DNA of 64,000 bases, taken from positions 46,818-110,817 of the forward strand of contig NZ_FWXU01000022.1 in assembly GCF_900176345.1 (NCBI RefSeq), in the 5' to 3' direction. The notes under the pieces were generated by a model that did no database searches, was not told the DNA's origin, and saw only the letters and a program-made list of their open reading frames with translations. This document shows positions 7,762-16,654 of the stretch, one piece after another. Both the position numbers and the translations under genes were made by a program. Origin of the DNA: Rhizobium sp. RU36D (GTDB lineage: Bacteria > Pseudomonadota > Alphaproteobacteria > Rhizobiales > Rhizobiaceae). Every line of letters starts with the position of its first letter. Within the stretch, counting starts at the first letter, position 1.

Positions 7762-10410
7762 TCAGGCCTTGAGCATCCGATCGACAATGTCGCGCACGTC
7801 GGTGGACAGGCCGGCGGACCGCTCGATCTCCATCAGCGCGGTGCGGGCGAGATCGGCACGCGACGGTTCCAGGGAGCGCCAGGACCGCATGGCCGTGAGC
7901 AAACGTGCGGCCAGTTGCGGGTTGCGCTTGTCGATTTCCAGGATACGGGCGGCATGAAAGCGGTAGGCCGCGCCATCGGCCCGGTTGAAACCGGTCGCAT
8001 TGGCGAAGGCAAAGGTTCCGATCAGCGAGCGCACCCGGTTCGGATTGGCCGGATTGTAATGCTCGTTCGTCATCAGCTTTTCGATCCGCTCCAGCGCATC
8101 GGCGCCGGGAATGGTCGCCTGGATCGAAAACCACTTGTCGAGCACCAGGGCGTTGCTGCTGAAGCGCGCCTCGAAGGCTTGCAGGGCGGTGGCGGTTTCG
8201 GCCGCCTGCGGGAAGCGATGGGCAAGGACGGTCAGTGCCTGGGCGAGGTCCGTCATGTTGTCGGCCTTGTCGAAGGCCGCAGCCGCACGGGCCGGCGACT
8301 GTTCGGCAAGCGCCAGATAGGAGAGGGCGGCGTTCTTCAGCGCGCGCCGTCCGGCATCGGCAGCATCGGGCTTGTAAGCGCCGGTGTCCGCCATATCCGC
8401 CATCAGCTTTGCGAACACATCGGCGCCGGCCTTGGCAATGGCCGTCAGTACCGTCTCGCGACCGGTGTGAATGGCATCAGGGTCGTTGTCGCTGCCGAGT
8501 TCGCGGGCAATGTCTGCTTCGCTGGGGAGAGCCAGCGCCTGGGCGCGGAAGGCAGGCTCGAGCGTTTCGTTGGCGGCGATTGCCAGCAGCGTTTCGGTAA
8601 GCATCGCATCGGACTGGACCGTCTCGCCCTTGCGCGCCTGTGCCGCGGCAGCGGTCAGGACGGGCAGCGCCAGGTTGGTCAGCGCCTGCCAACGGGCGAA
8701 GAGATCGCTTTCATGGCGGGCAATGAGGCTGAGATCGGCACCGCTCTGGTCGAAATGCAGAGATACGGGGGCCGAAAAGCCGCGGTTGAGCGAAACGGTC
8801 GGACGCGACGGAATGCCGGTGAACACGAATTTCTGCGAACGTTCTGTGAGGTGCAGAACGTCGTCCGTCATCTCGCCACCGGTGACGGCGGACGGGGTGA
8901 CGATGGTGCCGTCTTCCAGCAGAAGGCCCGTCTTCAACGGGATATGCATCGGCTCCTTGGAGGTCTGCCCCGGTGTCGCCGGAACCATCTGGTCGAGCGA
9001 GAGCGTCAGCGTGCCGGTGGCAGCGTCAAAGGCGGAGGACACGGTGATCTGTGGCGTGCCAGCCTGATGATACCAGAGCGAGAACTGCTTGAGGTCGCGG
9101 CCACTCGCATCCTCGAAGCATTTCACGAAATCCTCGACGGTGGCGGCATCGCCGTCATGGCGTTCGAAATAGAGGTCCATGCCCTTCTTGAACAGTTCGC
9201 CACCGAGGATGGTGGCGATCATGCGGGTAACCTCGGAGCCCTTTTCGTAGACAGTCGTCGTATAGAAATTGTTGATTTCGCGATAGGAGGTGGGCCGCAC
9301 CGGATGGGCGAGGGGACCGGAATCCTCGGTGAACTGTTCCGAGCGCAGGTGCCGCACCTCGGCAATGCGCTTGACGGCGCGCGAGCGCTGGTCGGCGGAA
9401 AACTCGTGGTCGCGATAGACGGTCAGGCCTTCCTTCAGGCAGAGCTGGAACCAGTCGCGGCAGGTAATCCGGTTGCCGGTCCAGTTGTGAAAATATTCGT
9501 GGGCGATGATCGCCTCGATATTGGCATAGTCCTGGTCGGTCGCGGTCTCGGGATCGGCCAGAACATATTTGTCGTTGAAGATGTTCAGGCCCTTGTTTTC
9601 CATGGCCCCCATGTTGAAGTCTGACACGGCCACGATCATGAAGATATCGAGATCATATTCCCGGCCGAAGACCTCCTCGTCCCATTTCATCGAGCGTTTG
9701 AGGGCATCCATGGCATAGGCGGCGCGCGCCTCCTTGCCATGCTCGACATAGATCTTCAGCGCGACTTCGCGCTCCGACATGGTGACGAAGGTGTCTTCAA
9801 CGACGCCGAGGTCACCGGCGACCAGCGCGAAGAGGTAGCTCGGCTTGGGATGGGGATCAAACCACGCGGCGAAGTGCTTGCCCGGGCCATAGCCGGCGCC
9901 ACCGAGGAAATTGCCATTCGACAGGAGGAGCGGATTGGCCTCCTTGTCGGCGATGATGTTGACGGTGAACGGCGCCAGCACGTCAGGACGATCAGGGAAA
10001 TAGGTGATGCGGCGGAAACCTTCGGCCTCGCACTGCGTGCAATAGATGCCGTTGGACCTGTAAAGGCCCATCAACTGGGTGTTGGCCTCGGGATTGATGA
10101 TGGTCGTGACCGTGATCTCGAACGGTTTGCTCTCGGGCAGGTCCCGGATGACGAGCCGTTCCGGCGAGAGATCGTACTGGCCAGCCGGAATTTCGTTCTG
10201 GTCGAACAGCAGGCCCGACAACGACAACTCGTCCCCGTCCAGCACCAGCGGCGCGCTGGCATCCACGCCTTCGCGCCGGTGGAAGATCATACGCGTTTCC
10301 ACCTTGGTTTCCGTCGGATCAAGCTCGAAGGTCAGATCGACACGTTCCAGCACGAAATCAGTGGGGCGGTAGTCTGCCAGATGAACGATCTGGCCGGTAT
10401 CTGTTCGCAT
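7762..10410 (-). CDS. pepN: Aminopeptidase N (M1 family)
   Basis: Zinc metalloprotease that removes N-terminal residues from peptides in the cytoplasm. The 882-residue length is that of bacterial PepN. The substrate-recognition motif GAMEN is at 268-272. The zinc site HEYFH is at 304-308, with the third ligand E327 in KEGLTVYRD, which is the M1 HExxH-x18-E arrangement. The long C-terminal helical region (DUF3458 and PepN C-terminal type) follows. It lies upstream of, and on the same strand as, the PdhS-like kinase, separated by about 220 bp and a hairpin, so the two are probably transcribed separately. Confidence 0.95.
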   Translation of the reverse strand: MRTDTGQIVHLADYRPTDFVLERVDLTFELDPTETKVETRMIFHRREGVDASAPLVLDGDELSLSGLLFDQNEIPAGQYDLSPERLVIRDLPESKPFEITVTTIINPEANTQLMGLYRSNGIYCTQCEAEGFRRITYFPDRPDVLAPFTVNIIADKEANPLLLSNGNFLGGAGYGPGKHFAAWFDPHPKPSYLFALVAGDLGVVEDTFVTMSEREVALKIYVEHGKEARAAYAMDALKRSMKWDEEVFGREYDLDIFMIVAVSDFNMGAMENKGLNIFNDKYVLADPETATDQDYANIEAIIAHEYFHNWTGNRITCRDWFQLCLKEGLTVYRDHEFSADQRSRAVKRIAEVRHLRSEQFTEDSGPLAHPVRPTSYREINNFYTTTVYEKGSEVTRMIATILGGELFKKGMDLYFERHDGDAATVEDFVKCFEDASGRDLKQFSLWYHQAGTPQITVSSAFDAATGTLTLSLDQMVPATPGQTSKEPMHIPLKTGLLLEDGTIVTPSAVTGGEMTDDVLHLTERSQKFVFTGIPSRPTVSLNRGFSAPVSLHFDQSGADLSLIARHESDLFARWQALTNLALPVLTAAAAQARKGETVQSDAMLTETLLAIAANETLEPAFRAQALALPSEADIARELGSDNDPDAIHTGRETVLTAIAKAGADVFAKLMADMADTGAYKPDAADAGRRALKNAALSYLALAEQSPARAAAAFDKADNMTDLAQALTVLAHRFPQAAETATALQAFEARFSSNALVLDKWFSIQATIPGADALERIEKLMTNEHYNPANPNRVRSLIGTFAFANATGFNRADGAAYRFHAARILEIDKRNPQLAARLLTAMRSWRSLEPSRADLARTALMEIERSAGLSTDVRDIVDRMLKA

Positions 10411-10709
10411 AAATCTGTCCTGATCGTCTTCTGCTTCAACCCGTATCCGCGACGGTGTAGGCCGAGAACCGGCAATCGCGATGTTGCCTGGATCATGGCA
10501 TCAATTTCTGAACGATTGTTAAAATTAGAAAGTTACTTGAGCGACGAACCAAATTTGGTTCAGGTTGCACCACTTCCGGTACCGTCACTGGGCGGTCGCA
10601 GCTTTATCGCTTGCCATGGTCGGTAAGCTGGCCGATGGTCGATGCTCGCTAATGAGAGTCGCCACCCAGGAGAGTGTCGGACTGTTCGTCGGTCCGCCAA
10701 ACGTCGTTG

Positions 10710-11648
10710 ATGTCCAATGCCGCCCCCAGCCCGATGACGGGCATCGTGCTGAAGATCCTGTCCGTCACCGTCTTCGTTGCCATGCAGACCTGCATCAAGG
10801 CCGCCGGCAATGACATCCCCGCCGGACAGATCACCTTTTATCGCTCCGCCTTTGCCATCGTGCCGATCGTGGTCTACCTGGCCTATCGCAGCGAATTGCG
10901 CTCCGCATTTCATACGGCCAATCCGATCGGCCATCTGCGCCGGGGCGTGATCGGCATCACGGCCATGGCATTCGGCTTCTACGGGCTCGTGCATCTGCCG
11001 ATGCCGGATGCGATTGCAATCGGTTATGCGATGCCGCTGTTTGCCGTCGTCTTCGCCTCCGTCTTTCTCGGCGAGCCGGTTCGCGTCTATCGCTGGAGCG
11101 CCGTCTTGGTCGGCATGGTCGGCGTGGTCATCATTTCCTGGCCGAAGCTCACGCTATTTCGCGAGGGTGGCTTTGAATCCGACGCGGCCGTCGGTGCCGG
11201 CGCGGTGCTGATCTCGGCGGTGCTGGGCGCGGCGGCCATGATGCAGGTCCGCCAATTGGTGCGCGAGGAAAAGACCGCGACCATCGTCCTCTATTTCTCG
11301 CTGATCGCGGCGCTGCTCTCCTTGATCAGCTGGCCCTTCGGCTGGGCAGCGCTATCGCTGGAAGCCAAGCTGTTTCTGGTAATGGCCGGATTTTTCGGCG
11401 GGCTCGGGCAGATTCTCCTCACCCAATGTTATCGCTATGCCGATGTTTCGACCATCGCCCCGTTCGAATACACCTCCATCCTGCTAGGCTCCGGCATCGC
11501 CTATCTGATGTTCGGCGAAATACCCACGCTCGCAACCCTCGTCGGGACGGCGATCGTGGCCATGGCCGGCATCTTCATCATCTATCGCGAGCATCAGCTC
11601 GGACTGGAACGCAGTGCCGCCCGAAAGGCATCGACGCCGCAGGGGTGA
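10710..11648 (+). CDS. DMT superfamily transporter, EamA type
   Basis: Ten hydrophobic helices arranged as two EamA repeats over 312 residues indicate a drug/metabolite transporter of the inner membrane; the substrate cannot be read. It opens with a helix around VTVFVAMQTCIK and has the typical repeat end (GEPVRVYRWSAVLVGMVGVV and GEIPTLATLVGTAIVAMAG). The start is uncertain: ATG at 10710 gives the usual short N-terminus, while an in-frame GTG at 10674 sits too close to its AGGAG. The gene is divergent from pepN and convergent with the MFS gene that follows, with only 8 bp between their stops. Confidence 0.87.
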   Translation: MSNAAPSPMTGIVLKILSVTVFVAMQTCIKAAGNDIPAGQITFYRSAFAIVPIVVYLAYRSELRSAFHTANPIGHLRRGVIGITAMAFGFYGLVHLPMPDAIAIGYAMPLFAVVFASVFLGEPVRVYRWSAVLVGMVGVVIISWPKLTLFREGGFESDAAVGAGAVLISAVLGAAAMMQVRQLVREEKTATIVLYFSLIAALLSLISWPFGWAALSLEAKLFLVMAGFFGGLGQILLTQCYRYADVSTIAPFEYTSILLGSGIAYLMFGEIPTLATLVGTAIVAMAGIFIIYREHQLGLERSAARKASTPQG

Positions 11649-11656
11649 TCGGGCCG

Positions 11657-12922
11657 CTATCGTCCGTGCGGGCCGGATTGCTCATGGTCAGACAGCGCGG
11701 CGTTCGGCGCGCTGGCCGGATCGGTGCCCTGCACGGGGATCGGCATGGACTGAAAACCGGTCCTGCCGACCTGGCTGCGCTCCGGTGCTCGCTGGGTCAT
11801 GCGCCAGCCGGCATAGGATGCATAGAGGCCGAAATTCATGGCGAGGAACCACAAAAGCCCTTTCGGGCCGGTCCATTCCATCAGCGTGCCGGCCATCAGC
11901 GGCCCCGACACCGTTCCCAGGCCGTAAAGGATCATGATCGCGCTTGATATGGTCACATATTCGTCCGGCGCGGCGAGGTCGTTGGCATGGGCGACGTTCA
12001 GGGCATAGACCGGGTAGAGCACCATGCCGACCACGAAACCGGCGGCATAGAGCGCGAGCGGCTGGTCGATCGAGAACACGGTCATGATGACGCAGCCGCC
12101 CACGCCGAACAAGCCGGCCGCAACCATCACCAGCCTGCGGTCCATCTTGTCGGAAATACGCCCGATCGGCATCTGGGCGATGGCGCCGCCGGCCAGGAAG
12201 GCCGCCAGCAGCGTGGCACCTTGCGCCGTCGTCATGCCGATATTCTGAGTGTAGACGGCGCCGAGACTGCCCCATGTGCCCGAAAGCGCGCCTGACAGCA
12301 GCGAGCCGATGAAGGCGACCGGCGACCGGCGATAAAGCCGCATCAGGTCGAAGCGGGCCTGGGCGATCGGCGCTGGCGACTTGGCGGTAGACAGCGCTGT
12401 CGGGAAAATGGCCAGCGAGAAGATAATGCCGCAGAGAATGAAGAGCTGCGCACCCGTCGGATCACCCAGCGGCACCAGATATTGCCCGCCGATGGAGCCC
12501 ACCAGGCAGGTGATCATGTAGACCGAGAACACGGCACCGCGGTTGTCGTTGGTAACGCGCTCATTCAGCCAGCTCTCGATGATCAGGTAGGCGCCGGCAA
12601 TGGCAAAGCCTGCCAGGCCGCGAAACACCACCCAGGCGCGCCAATCCACAACGAGCGAGCACAGAAGGATCGATACGGTCAGCAGCGTGACAAGCGCGCT
12701 GAACACCCGGACATGGCCCACCCGCTGCACCAGCTTCGGGGTTATGATGCAGGACATGGTGAAGCCGAAGGTGTAACCCGTGGCGGTGATCGAGATCACC
12801 AGCGTCGACCAGCCTTCATCCAGCGAGCGAATCGGCACCATGTACTGCATGAGCCCGAAACCGGCCATCATCAGCAGGGTGGACAGCATCAGCGTGGCGA
12901 TCGAGGCGAGACTGGCCAGCAT
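11657..12922 (-). CDS. MFS transporter, YcaD-like
   Basis: A 421-residue, twelve-helix major facilitator protein. The region YTFGFTMSCIITPKLVQRVG and the glycine-rich helices GYTFGF and FRGLAGFAIAGAYLIIESWL resemble the YcaD branch of putative permeases. A polar tail of about 40 residues after the last helix is slightly longer than usual. ATG at 12922 is preferred over ATG at 13006 because GGAGAG lies 8 nt upstream and the first helix then begins at residue 4. Substrate unknown. No regulator gene is directly attached. Confidence 0.87.
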   Translation of the reverse strand: MLASLASIATLMLSTLLMMAGFGLMQYMVPIRSLDEGWSTLVISITATGYTFGFTMSCIITPKLVQRVGHVRVFSALVTLLTVSILLCSLVVDWRAWVVFRGLAGFAIAGAYLIIESWLNERVTNDNRGAVFSVYMITCLVGSIGGQYLVPLGDPTGAQLFILCGIIFSLAIFPTALSTAKSPAPIAQARFDLMRLYRRSPVAFIGSLLSGALSGTWGSLGAVYTQNIGMTTAQGATLLAAFLAGGAIAQMPIGRISDKMDRRLVMVAAGLFGVGGCVIMTVFSIDQPLALYAAGFVVGMVLYPVYALNVAHANDLAAPDEYVTISSAIMILYGLGTVSGPLMAGTLMEWTGPKGLLWFLAMNFGLYASYAGWRMTQRAPERSQVGRTGFQSMPIPVQGTDPASAPNAALSDHEQSGPHGR

Positions 12923-13294
12923 GAACGGGCTCTCCGGTTTGGTTGAGGCGATTCTGCCTTTAATCCTATTCCGGTGGGCTGTCGATTGCGACGCGGCGCG
13001 CCGCAAAGCCGGGCAGCCCGCCGATTTTTGCCCCTCAAACCGCTTCGATCCGTGCTGCCTTATTTCCGGCGATTTTTGCGGCGCACGCCCTTTGCTTCGT
13101 GGCTAACAAATGCTTAACTCAAACCATTGCCTACCAAGCGACGATGGTTGAATGAAACTGCATATACCTGCCTTGAGTTTTGTTAATACATATTACTTTT
13201 TGCATTTCGTGCTGCAAATGTCGTGTATCCTGCGGCGCGAGGTCTGGGTCGGCTCAGCCTGTTGCTGCTGCCCGGGAACCGGAGGTGCTGGATC

Positions 13295-14194
13295 GTGACA
13301 TTGACAGTCGATGACCTGGTAGGGTCGCCAAAGTTCATTCCCGCTCTGCAGCTTTTGGCTTCGGAGATGCGCAATCGTTATGACGGCAATCCAAGGCTTT
13401 CCCGTTTGCTGGCATCCCATCAGCGCTGGATGCTGACGCAGGCAGCCTTTGCGCTCCACATCGAATACGATCCCAATCTGCCATCGTCCGGCCTGACGAC
13501 GACGCGCTTGAAGGACATCATACTCTCAGTGGATGCGGCCAGCCGCAACACCGTGCTGAACTATCTCGACCAGTTGCAGACCTATCGCTTCCTGCGCATC
13601 GCGGGGGAGCCAGGACGGCGCCCGCGCCGCTTCGAGGCAACCGATGTCAGCGTCAACGCGATGTTCGGCTGGGTTGCTGTCAATCTGGCGGCGCTGGATC
13701 AGATAGACAATGGCGACCGCTGCCCCTATTTCATTGCCAATCCCGGCATGTTCCGGCTGCTTCAGCCCCGCATCGCCTACCGCTGCATCGACGATGTGCG
13801 CTGGCGGGAGCCGCCCGCACGTGTGGCCCTGTTCCTGTGGACCGAAGCCGGGGGGCTGGTCATGGATGAACTCGTGATCCGGGTTTCGCCCGATGCGGTC
13901 TACAAGGACCGCATTGACATCGGTCGCATCGATGCGCGGCAGATGGCCAACGACTTCATGATGTCGCGCACTCATCTTCAGCGTCTCCTGCGCAAGGCCA
14001 TGGATCAGGGTTCCTTGGTCTGGCAGGACAGCGAGCGCAAGTCGGACATGTGGCTGACCGGCGACTATCTTCACGAGTATTGCGGCTGGCAGGCGGTGAA
14101 GTTCGCAATCGTCGACGACAGTTTTGAATGGGCCAAGCGGGAGTACAGCCCTTCGGCATTGCCCATGGAGCGCCTCAGCAGCCGGACAGCGTGA
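13295..14194 (+). CDS. Conserved-looking protein, possible DNA-binding regulator
   Basis: I do not recognise this 299-residue protein. It has no signal peptide or membrane helix. Two segments look like helix-turn-helix units: SGLTTTRLKDIILSVDAASR with a following arginine-rich turn (RRPRRFEATD), and MSRTHLQRLLRKAMDQGSL near residue 230. The second half repeats the layout of the first, which suggests two winged-helix-like modules. The GTG at 13295 has GGAGGT 8 nt upstream, so it is preferred to the ATG at 13223. The upstream region is AT-rich (13140-13220). A transcriptional regulator is a guess from the helix patterns. Confidence 0.75.
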   Translation: MTLTVDDLVGSPKFIPALQLLASEMRNRYDGNPRLSRLLASHQRWMLTQAAFALHIEYDPNLPSSGLTTTRLKDIILSVDAASRNTVLNYLDQLQTYRFLRIAGEPGRRPRRFEATDVSVNAMFGWVAVNLAALDQIDNGDRCPYFIANPGMFRLLQPRIAYRCIDDVRWREPPARVALFLWTEAGGLVMDELVIRVSPDAVYKDRIDIGRIDARQMANDFMMSRTHLQRLLRKAMDQGSLVWQDSERKSDMWLTGDYLHEYCGWQAVKFAIVDDSFEWAKREYSPSALPMERLSSRTA

Positions 14195-14227
14195 GGCTGG
14201 CTGTTGCCATCAGGCCAAAACAGAAAA

Positions 14228-14245
14228 GGGGCGCAATCGCGCCCC
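14228..14245 (-). terminator. Rho-independent terminator of the small-protein pair
   Basis: A 7-bp perfect GC stem (GGGGCGC, loop AATC, GCGCCCC) is followed on the minus strand by TTTTCTG. It lies 29 bp past the stop of the small gene at 14275-14439, which supports that short gene being transcribed. Confidence 0.8.
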
Positions 14246-14274
14246 CAGACACTCCAAGACAAAAGCTCTTGATC

Positions 14275-14439
14275 TCAGAGGGGAATATAGCGGCCCCAAT
14301 CGCGACCGGCATCCTGCGAGGCAGTGCCATGCCGGGCGTGCCGTGACACTGCGCGGGAATATTCCTCGGACGCACTAACGGCGGAGCCGATCTGGTGAAC
14401 CGCATCGCGGATCTGGCGGAGGGCGGACAATGCGCTCAT
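14275..14439 (-). CDS. Small protein, 54 residues
   Basis: Unrecognised 54-residue protein that begins MSALSALRQIRDAVHQIGSA and ends WGRYIPL. It has an amphipathic N-terminal helix and an arginine/histidine-rich second half, with no membrane helix. The ATG has AGGAG 7 nt upstream, and a strong terminator follows the stop. It lies 35 bp downstream of another short gene on the same strand, so the two probably form an operon. Nothing in it identifies a function. Confidence 0.6.
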   Translation of the reverse strand: MSALSALRQIRDAVHQIGSAVSASEEYSRAVSRHARHGTASQDAGRDWGRYIPL

Positions 14440-14474
14440 GGTGATACTCCTGGATACTGTAATGGCCGGTGCGG

Positions 14475-14666
14475 TCAGACTTCCTGGAAATCCGCGAATA
14501 CGACCGAGGGGCGGCTGACCTGGCTGGGACGGGCATAAACCCGTGCGCTCAACTGTTCATTGGTGGCCGAACCAAAGCGATGATAGCCCTGGCCAGGACG
14601 AACAGGCACCGCAGCGAGACGCAGGCTTTCGAAATTGCTGTGTACCGGGCGGAAATTGCGGGTCAT
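14475..14666 (-). CDS. Small protein, 63 residues
   Basis: Unrecognised 63-residue protein starting MTRNFRPVHSNFESLRLAAV and ending VVFADFQEV. It is arginine-rich with no transmembrane segment. An AAGGAA site sits 8 nt before the ATG at 14666. A longer in-frame start at 14789 exists but has no such site. It is the first gene of the two-gene unit that ends at the terminator at 14228-14245. Confidence 0.55.
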   Translation of the reverse strand: MTRNFRPVHSNFESLRLAAVPVRPGQGYHRFGSATNEQLSARVYARPSQVSRPSVVFADFQEV

Positions 14667-14813
14667 GGTCTTGGTTCCTTGCTTATCTGGTCCCCTCCAC
14701 GACATGACGCATATATCGCAGTGCAACATTGATTCCGCAATGCGCAAGACTGCGGCGCTGCTATGCGCAAACCGCATGGCTAATTTCATATTAACTTAAC
14801 AAATGACGAAATT

Positions 14814-15668
14814 TTAGCCGTTGAGGCTGCCAGAGAAGGTCAGCAGATCCTGCCAGGCCAGGGCTTTGGTCGCGGGAGCCGCCAGAAGGTCCTGCGGATG
14901 ATAGCTGGCAAGGGCCTTATAGGTGCTGTTGCCGACGCCGATTTCGCGCCATTGACCCCGCAGGCTGTTGATCGTCTCATTGCCGCCAAAGAAGAAGCGC
15001 GCGCCGTAATTGCCGAGCAGAAGCACGACACGGGGTGAGACGAGCTCGATATGCCGCTCCACGAACGGACGGCAAATCGCGGCCTCCGGTAGCGATGGCT
15101 GCCTGTCTCCCGGTGGACGCCAGGGCAGGATATTGGTGAGATAGGTGGTTTCGCGCGACAGGCCGATAGCCGCGAGCATGCGATCCAGCAACTGTCCCGC
15201 ACGGCCGGAAAACGGCATGCCTTCGCGGTCGTCCTCGCCCGAGGGCATGGGACCGATCACCATGATCCCGCTCTCCGGATTGCCATCGGAAAAGACGGTG
15301 GATCGGGCGCTGGTCTTCAGGTTGCAACCGTTGAAGGCCTCGATCGCCGTCTTCAATTCCGCCAGCGTACGGGCGCTTTCCGCGGCGAAACGAGCCTCCA
15401 TAACGGCGTTTTCGTCGGGAATCGCCGCGATCGGGAGCGCTGGACGCGGCGGGGGCGGGGCTGCGCGCTGCGGGCGCTCGCGCTCGCTTGTGGTCTGCAC
15501 GGCAGCCTTTGCGGCGACCGGCAAGGCCTCGCGGGCTTGTCGTTCCGCGGCAAACTGGGCGCGCTGGTCGATTGGCAAGTCCGACAACAGCCATTCCACG
15601 CCGGCATCGGCATGAAATGCCAGCAGGGCTGCCAGCTCGGCTGCGGAAAGGTCTTGTGCTGAAATCAT
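14814..15668 (-). CDS. Uracil-DNA glycosylase superfamily protein, divergent family 4-like
   Basis: Predicted member of the uracil-DNA glycosylase superfamily (base excision repair). The 284-residue protein has a family-4-like core: GMPFSGRAGQLLDRML at 150-165, TNILPWRPPGDRQP at 178-191, and a C-terminal YHPQ at 256-259. The first catalytic motif, usually GEAPGxxED, reads GPMPSGED at 139-146, so the acidic residue is replaced. Of the four iron-sulphur cysteines of family 4, only C115 and C199 have counterparts. The first 100 residues form a helical, Pro/Ala-rich extension like that of alphaproteobacterial homologues. Activity on uracil is therefore uncertain. The gene is divergent from the N-acetyltransferase gene. 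Confidence 0.85.
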   Translation of the reverse strand: MISAQDLSAAELAALLAFHADAGVEWLLSDLPIDQRAQFAAERQAREALPVAAKAAVQTTSERERPQRAAPPPPRPALPIAAIPDENAVMEARFAAESARTLAELKTAIEAFNGCNLKTSARSTVFSDGNPESGIMVIGPMPSGEDDREGMPFSGRAGQLLDRMLAAIGLSRETTYLTNILPWRPPGDRQPSLPEAAICRPFVERHIELVSPRVVLLLGNYGARFFFGGNETINSLRGQWREIGVGNSTYKALASYHPQDLLAAPATKALAWQDLLTFSGSLNG

Positions 15669-15822
15669 GGCGCGACTTTAGCCGATGCGAACCGGTGGGG
15701 AAAGACAGGAAGACCCAAGATGGGACCGAGGCTGTCGTTTATCCGCCATCGACATCGCCTGCTCGCACTTGATTCCGATCCCGGCCGTCGGGCACATAGG
15801 CAGCCGACGGAGGAGAAGAGGC

Positions 15823-16632
15823 ATGACATTCAATCGCAAGGATTATCTGGCGCGGATCGATCTGACCGGCGCCGAGCCGGCGGTAGACGCGGAGGGACTT
15901 GGCCGGCTGCAGACGGCACAGATGCGGGCGATTACCTTCGAGAATATCGACCCGCTGCTGGGCAAGGTGCCGGACCTCGATCCCGACGCGCTTTGGCAGA
16001 AACTGATCCATGGCGGGCGTGGCGGCTATTGTTTCGAACTCAATGGCTTGTTTGCGTTGGCACTCGACGATTTCGGCTTTTCGGCCCGCCCTCTGCTGGC
16101 GCGGGTGCGGATGGGGGCACCGAAAGGCGGCCCGCGCAGCCACCATGCCTTCATCGTCAGCATTGGGGACCAAGACTATCTTTCGGATACCGGTTTCGGC
16201 GGACCTGCCCCGGCCGCACCGCTGCCTATTATTCATGACCTCGTGCAGGAGGTCGCCGGCGTCGATTTCAGGATCCGCTGGGATGATGCAACCGGGGAGG
16301 AGATTCTGGAGCGAAAGACCAGCGAGGGCTGGTTCTCGCTCTACGGCTTCGATCGAGCCCCCGTCGCGGCGCCGGATTACGAGGTCGCGAATTTTGTCAC
16401 CGCGCGCTGGGAGAAGTCGCAGTTTCCGACGACCCTGATGATGACGCGGCTCATGGCAGAGGGTCGCATATCCCTGCGCAACCGGGCACTTCGGGTACTC
16501 GGCCCGCACGGCCCGTTCGAAGAGCGCGAGATCGCGTCACCCGACGACCTAGCGCAGATGCTGACCGGCCCGTTCCAATTGCGCCTGAGCGAGGATCAGA
16601 TCGCGGCGATCTGGGCCAAGATCGAGGGCTGA
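15823..16632 (+). CDS. Arylamine N-acetyltransferase
   Basis: Cytosolic enzyme that moves an acetyl group from acetyl-CoA to arylamines or hydrazines. The catalytic triad is present: C70 in RGGYCFELN, H107 in PRSHHAF and D122 in LSDTGFGG. The spacing of these residues matches characterised bacterial NATs, and the 269-residue length is normal for the family. The ATG at 15823 has GGAGGAG 7 nt upstream; the longer frame from 15685 does not. It lies 22 bp from the convergent Hsp70-like gene. The physiological substrate cannot be inferred from context. Confidence 0.94.
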   Translation: MTFNRKDYLARIDLTGAEPAVDAEGLGRLQTAQMRAITFENIDPLLGKVPDLDPDALWQKLIHGGRGGYCFELNGLFALALDDFGFSARPLLARVRMGAPKGGPRSHHAFIVSIGDQDYLSDTGFGGPAPAAPLPIIHDLVQEVAGVDFRIRWDDATGEEILERKTSEGWFSLYGFDRAPVAAPDYEVANFVTARWEKSQFPTTLMMTRLMAEGRISLRNRALRVLGPHGPFEEREIASPDDLAQMLTGPFQLRLSEDQIAAIWAKIEG

Positions 16633-16654
16633 CCCCCCAATCTCGGTCACTGCA

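Noticed and set aside
7915..9624. 569-codon frame antisense to pepN
   Set aside because: Covers the pepN catalytic region in reverse and has no family signature.
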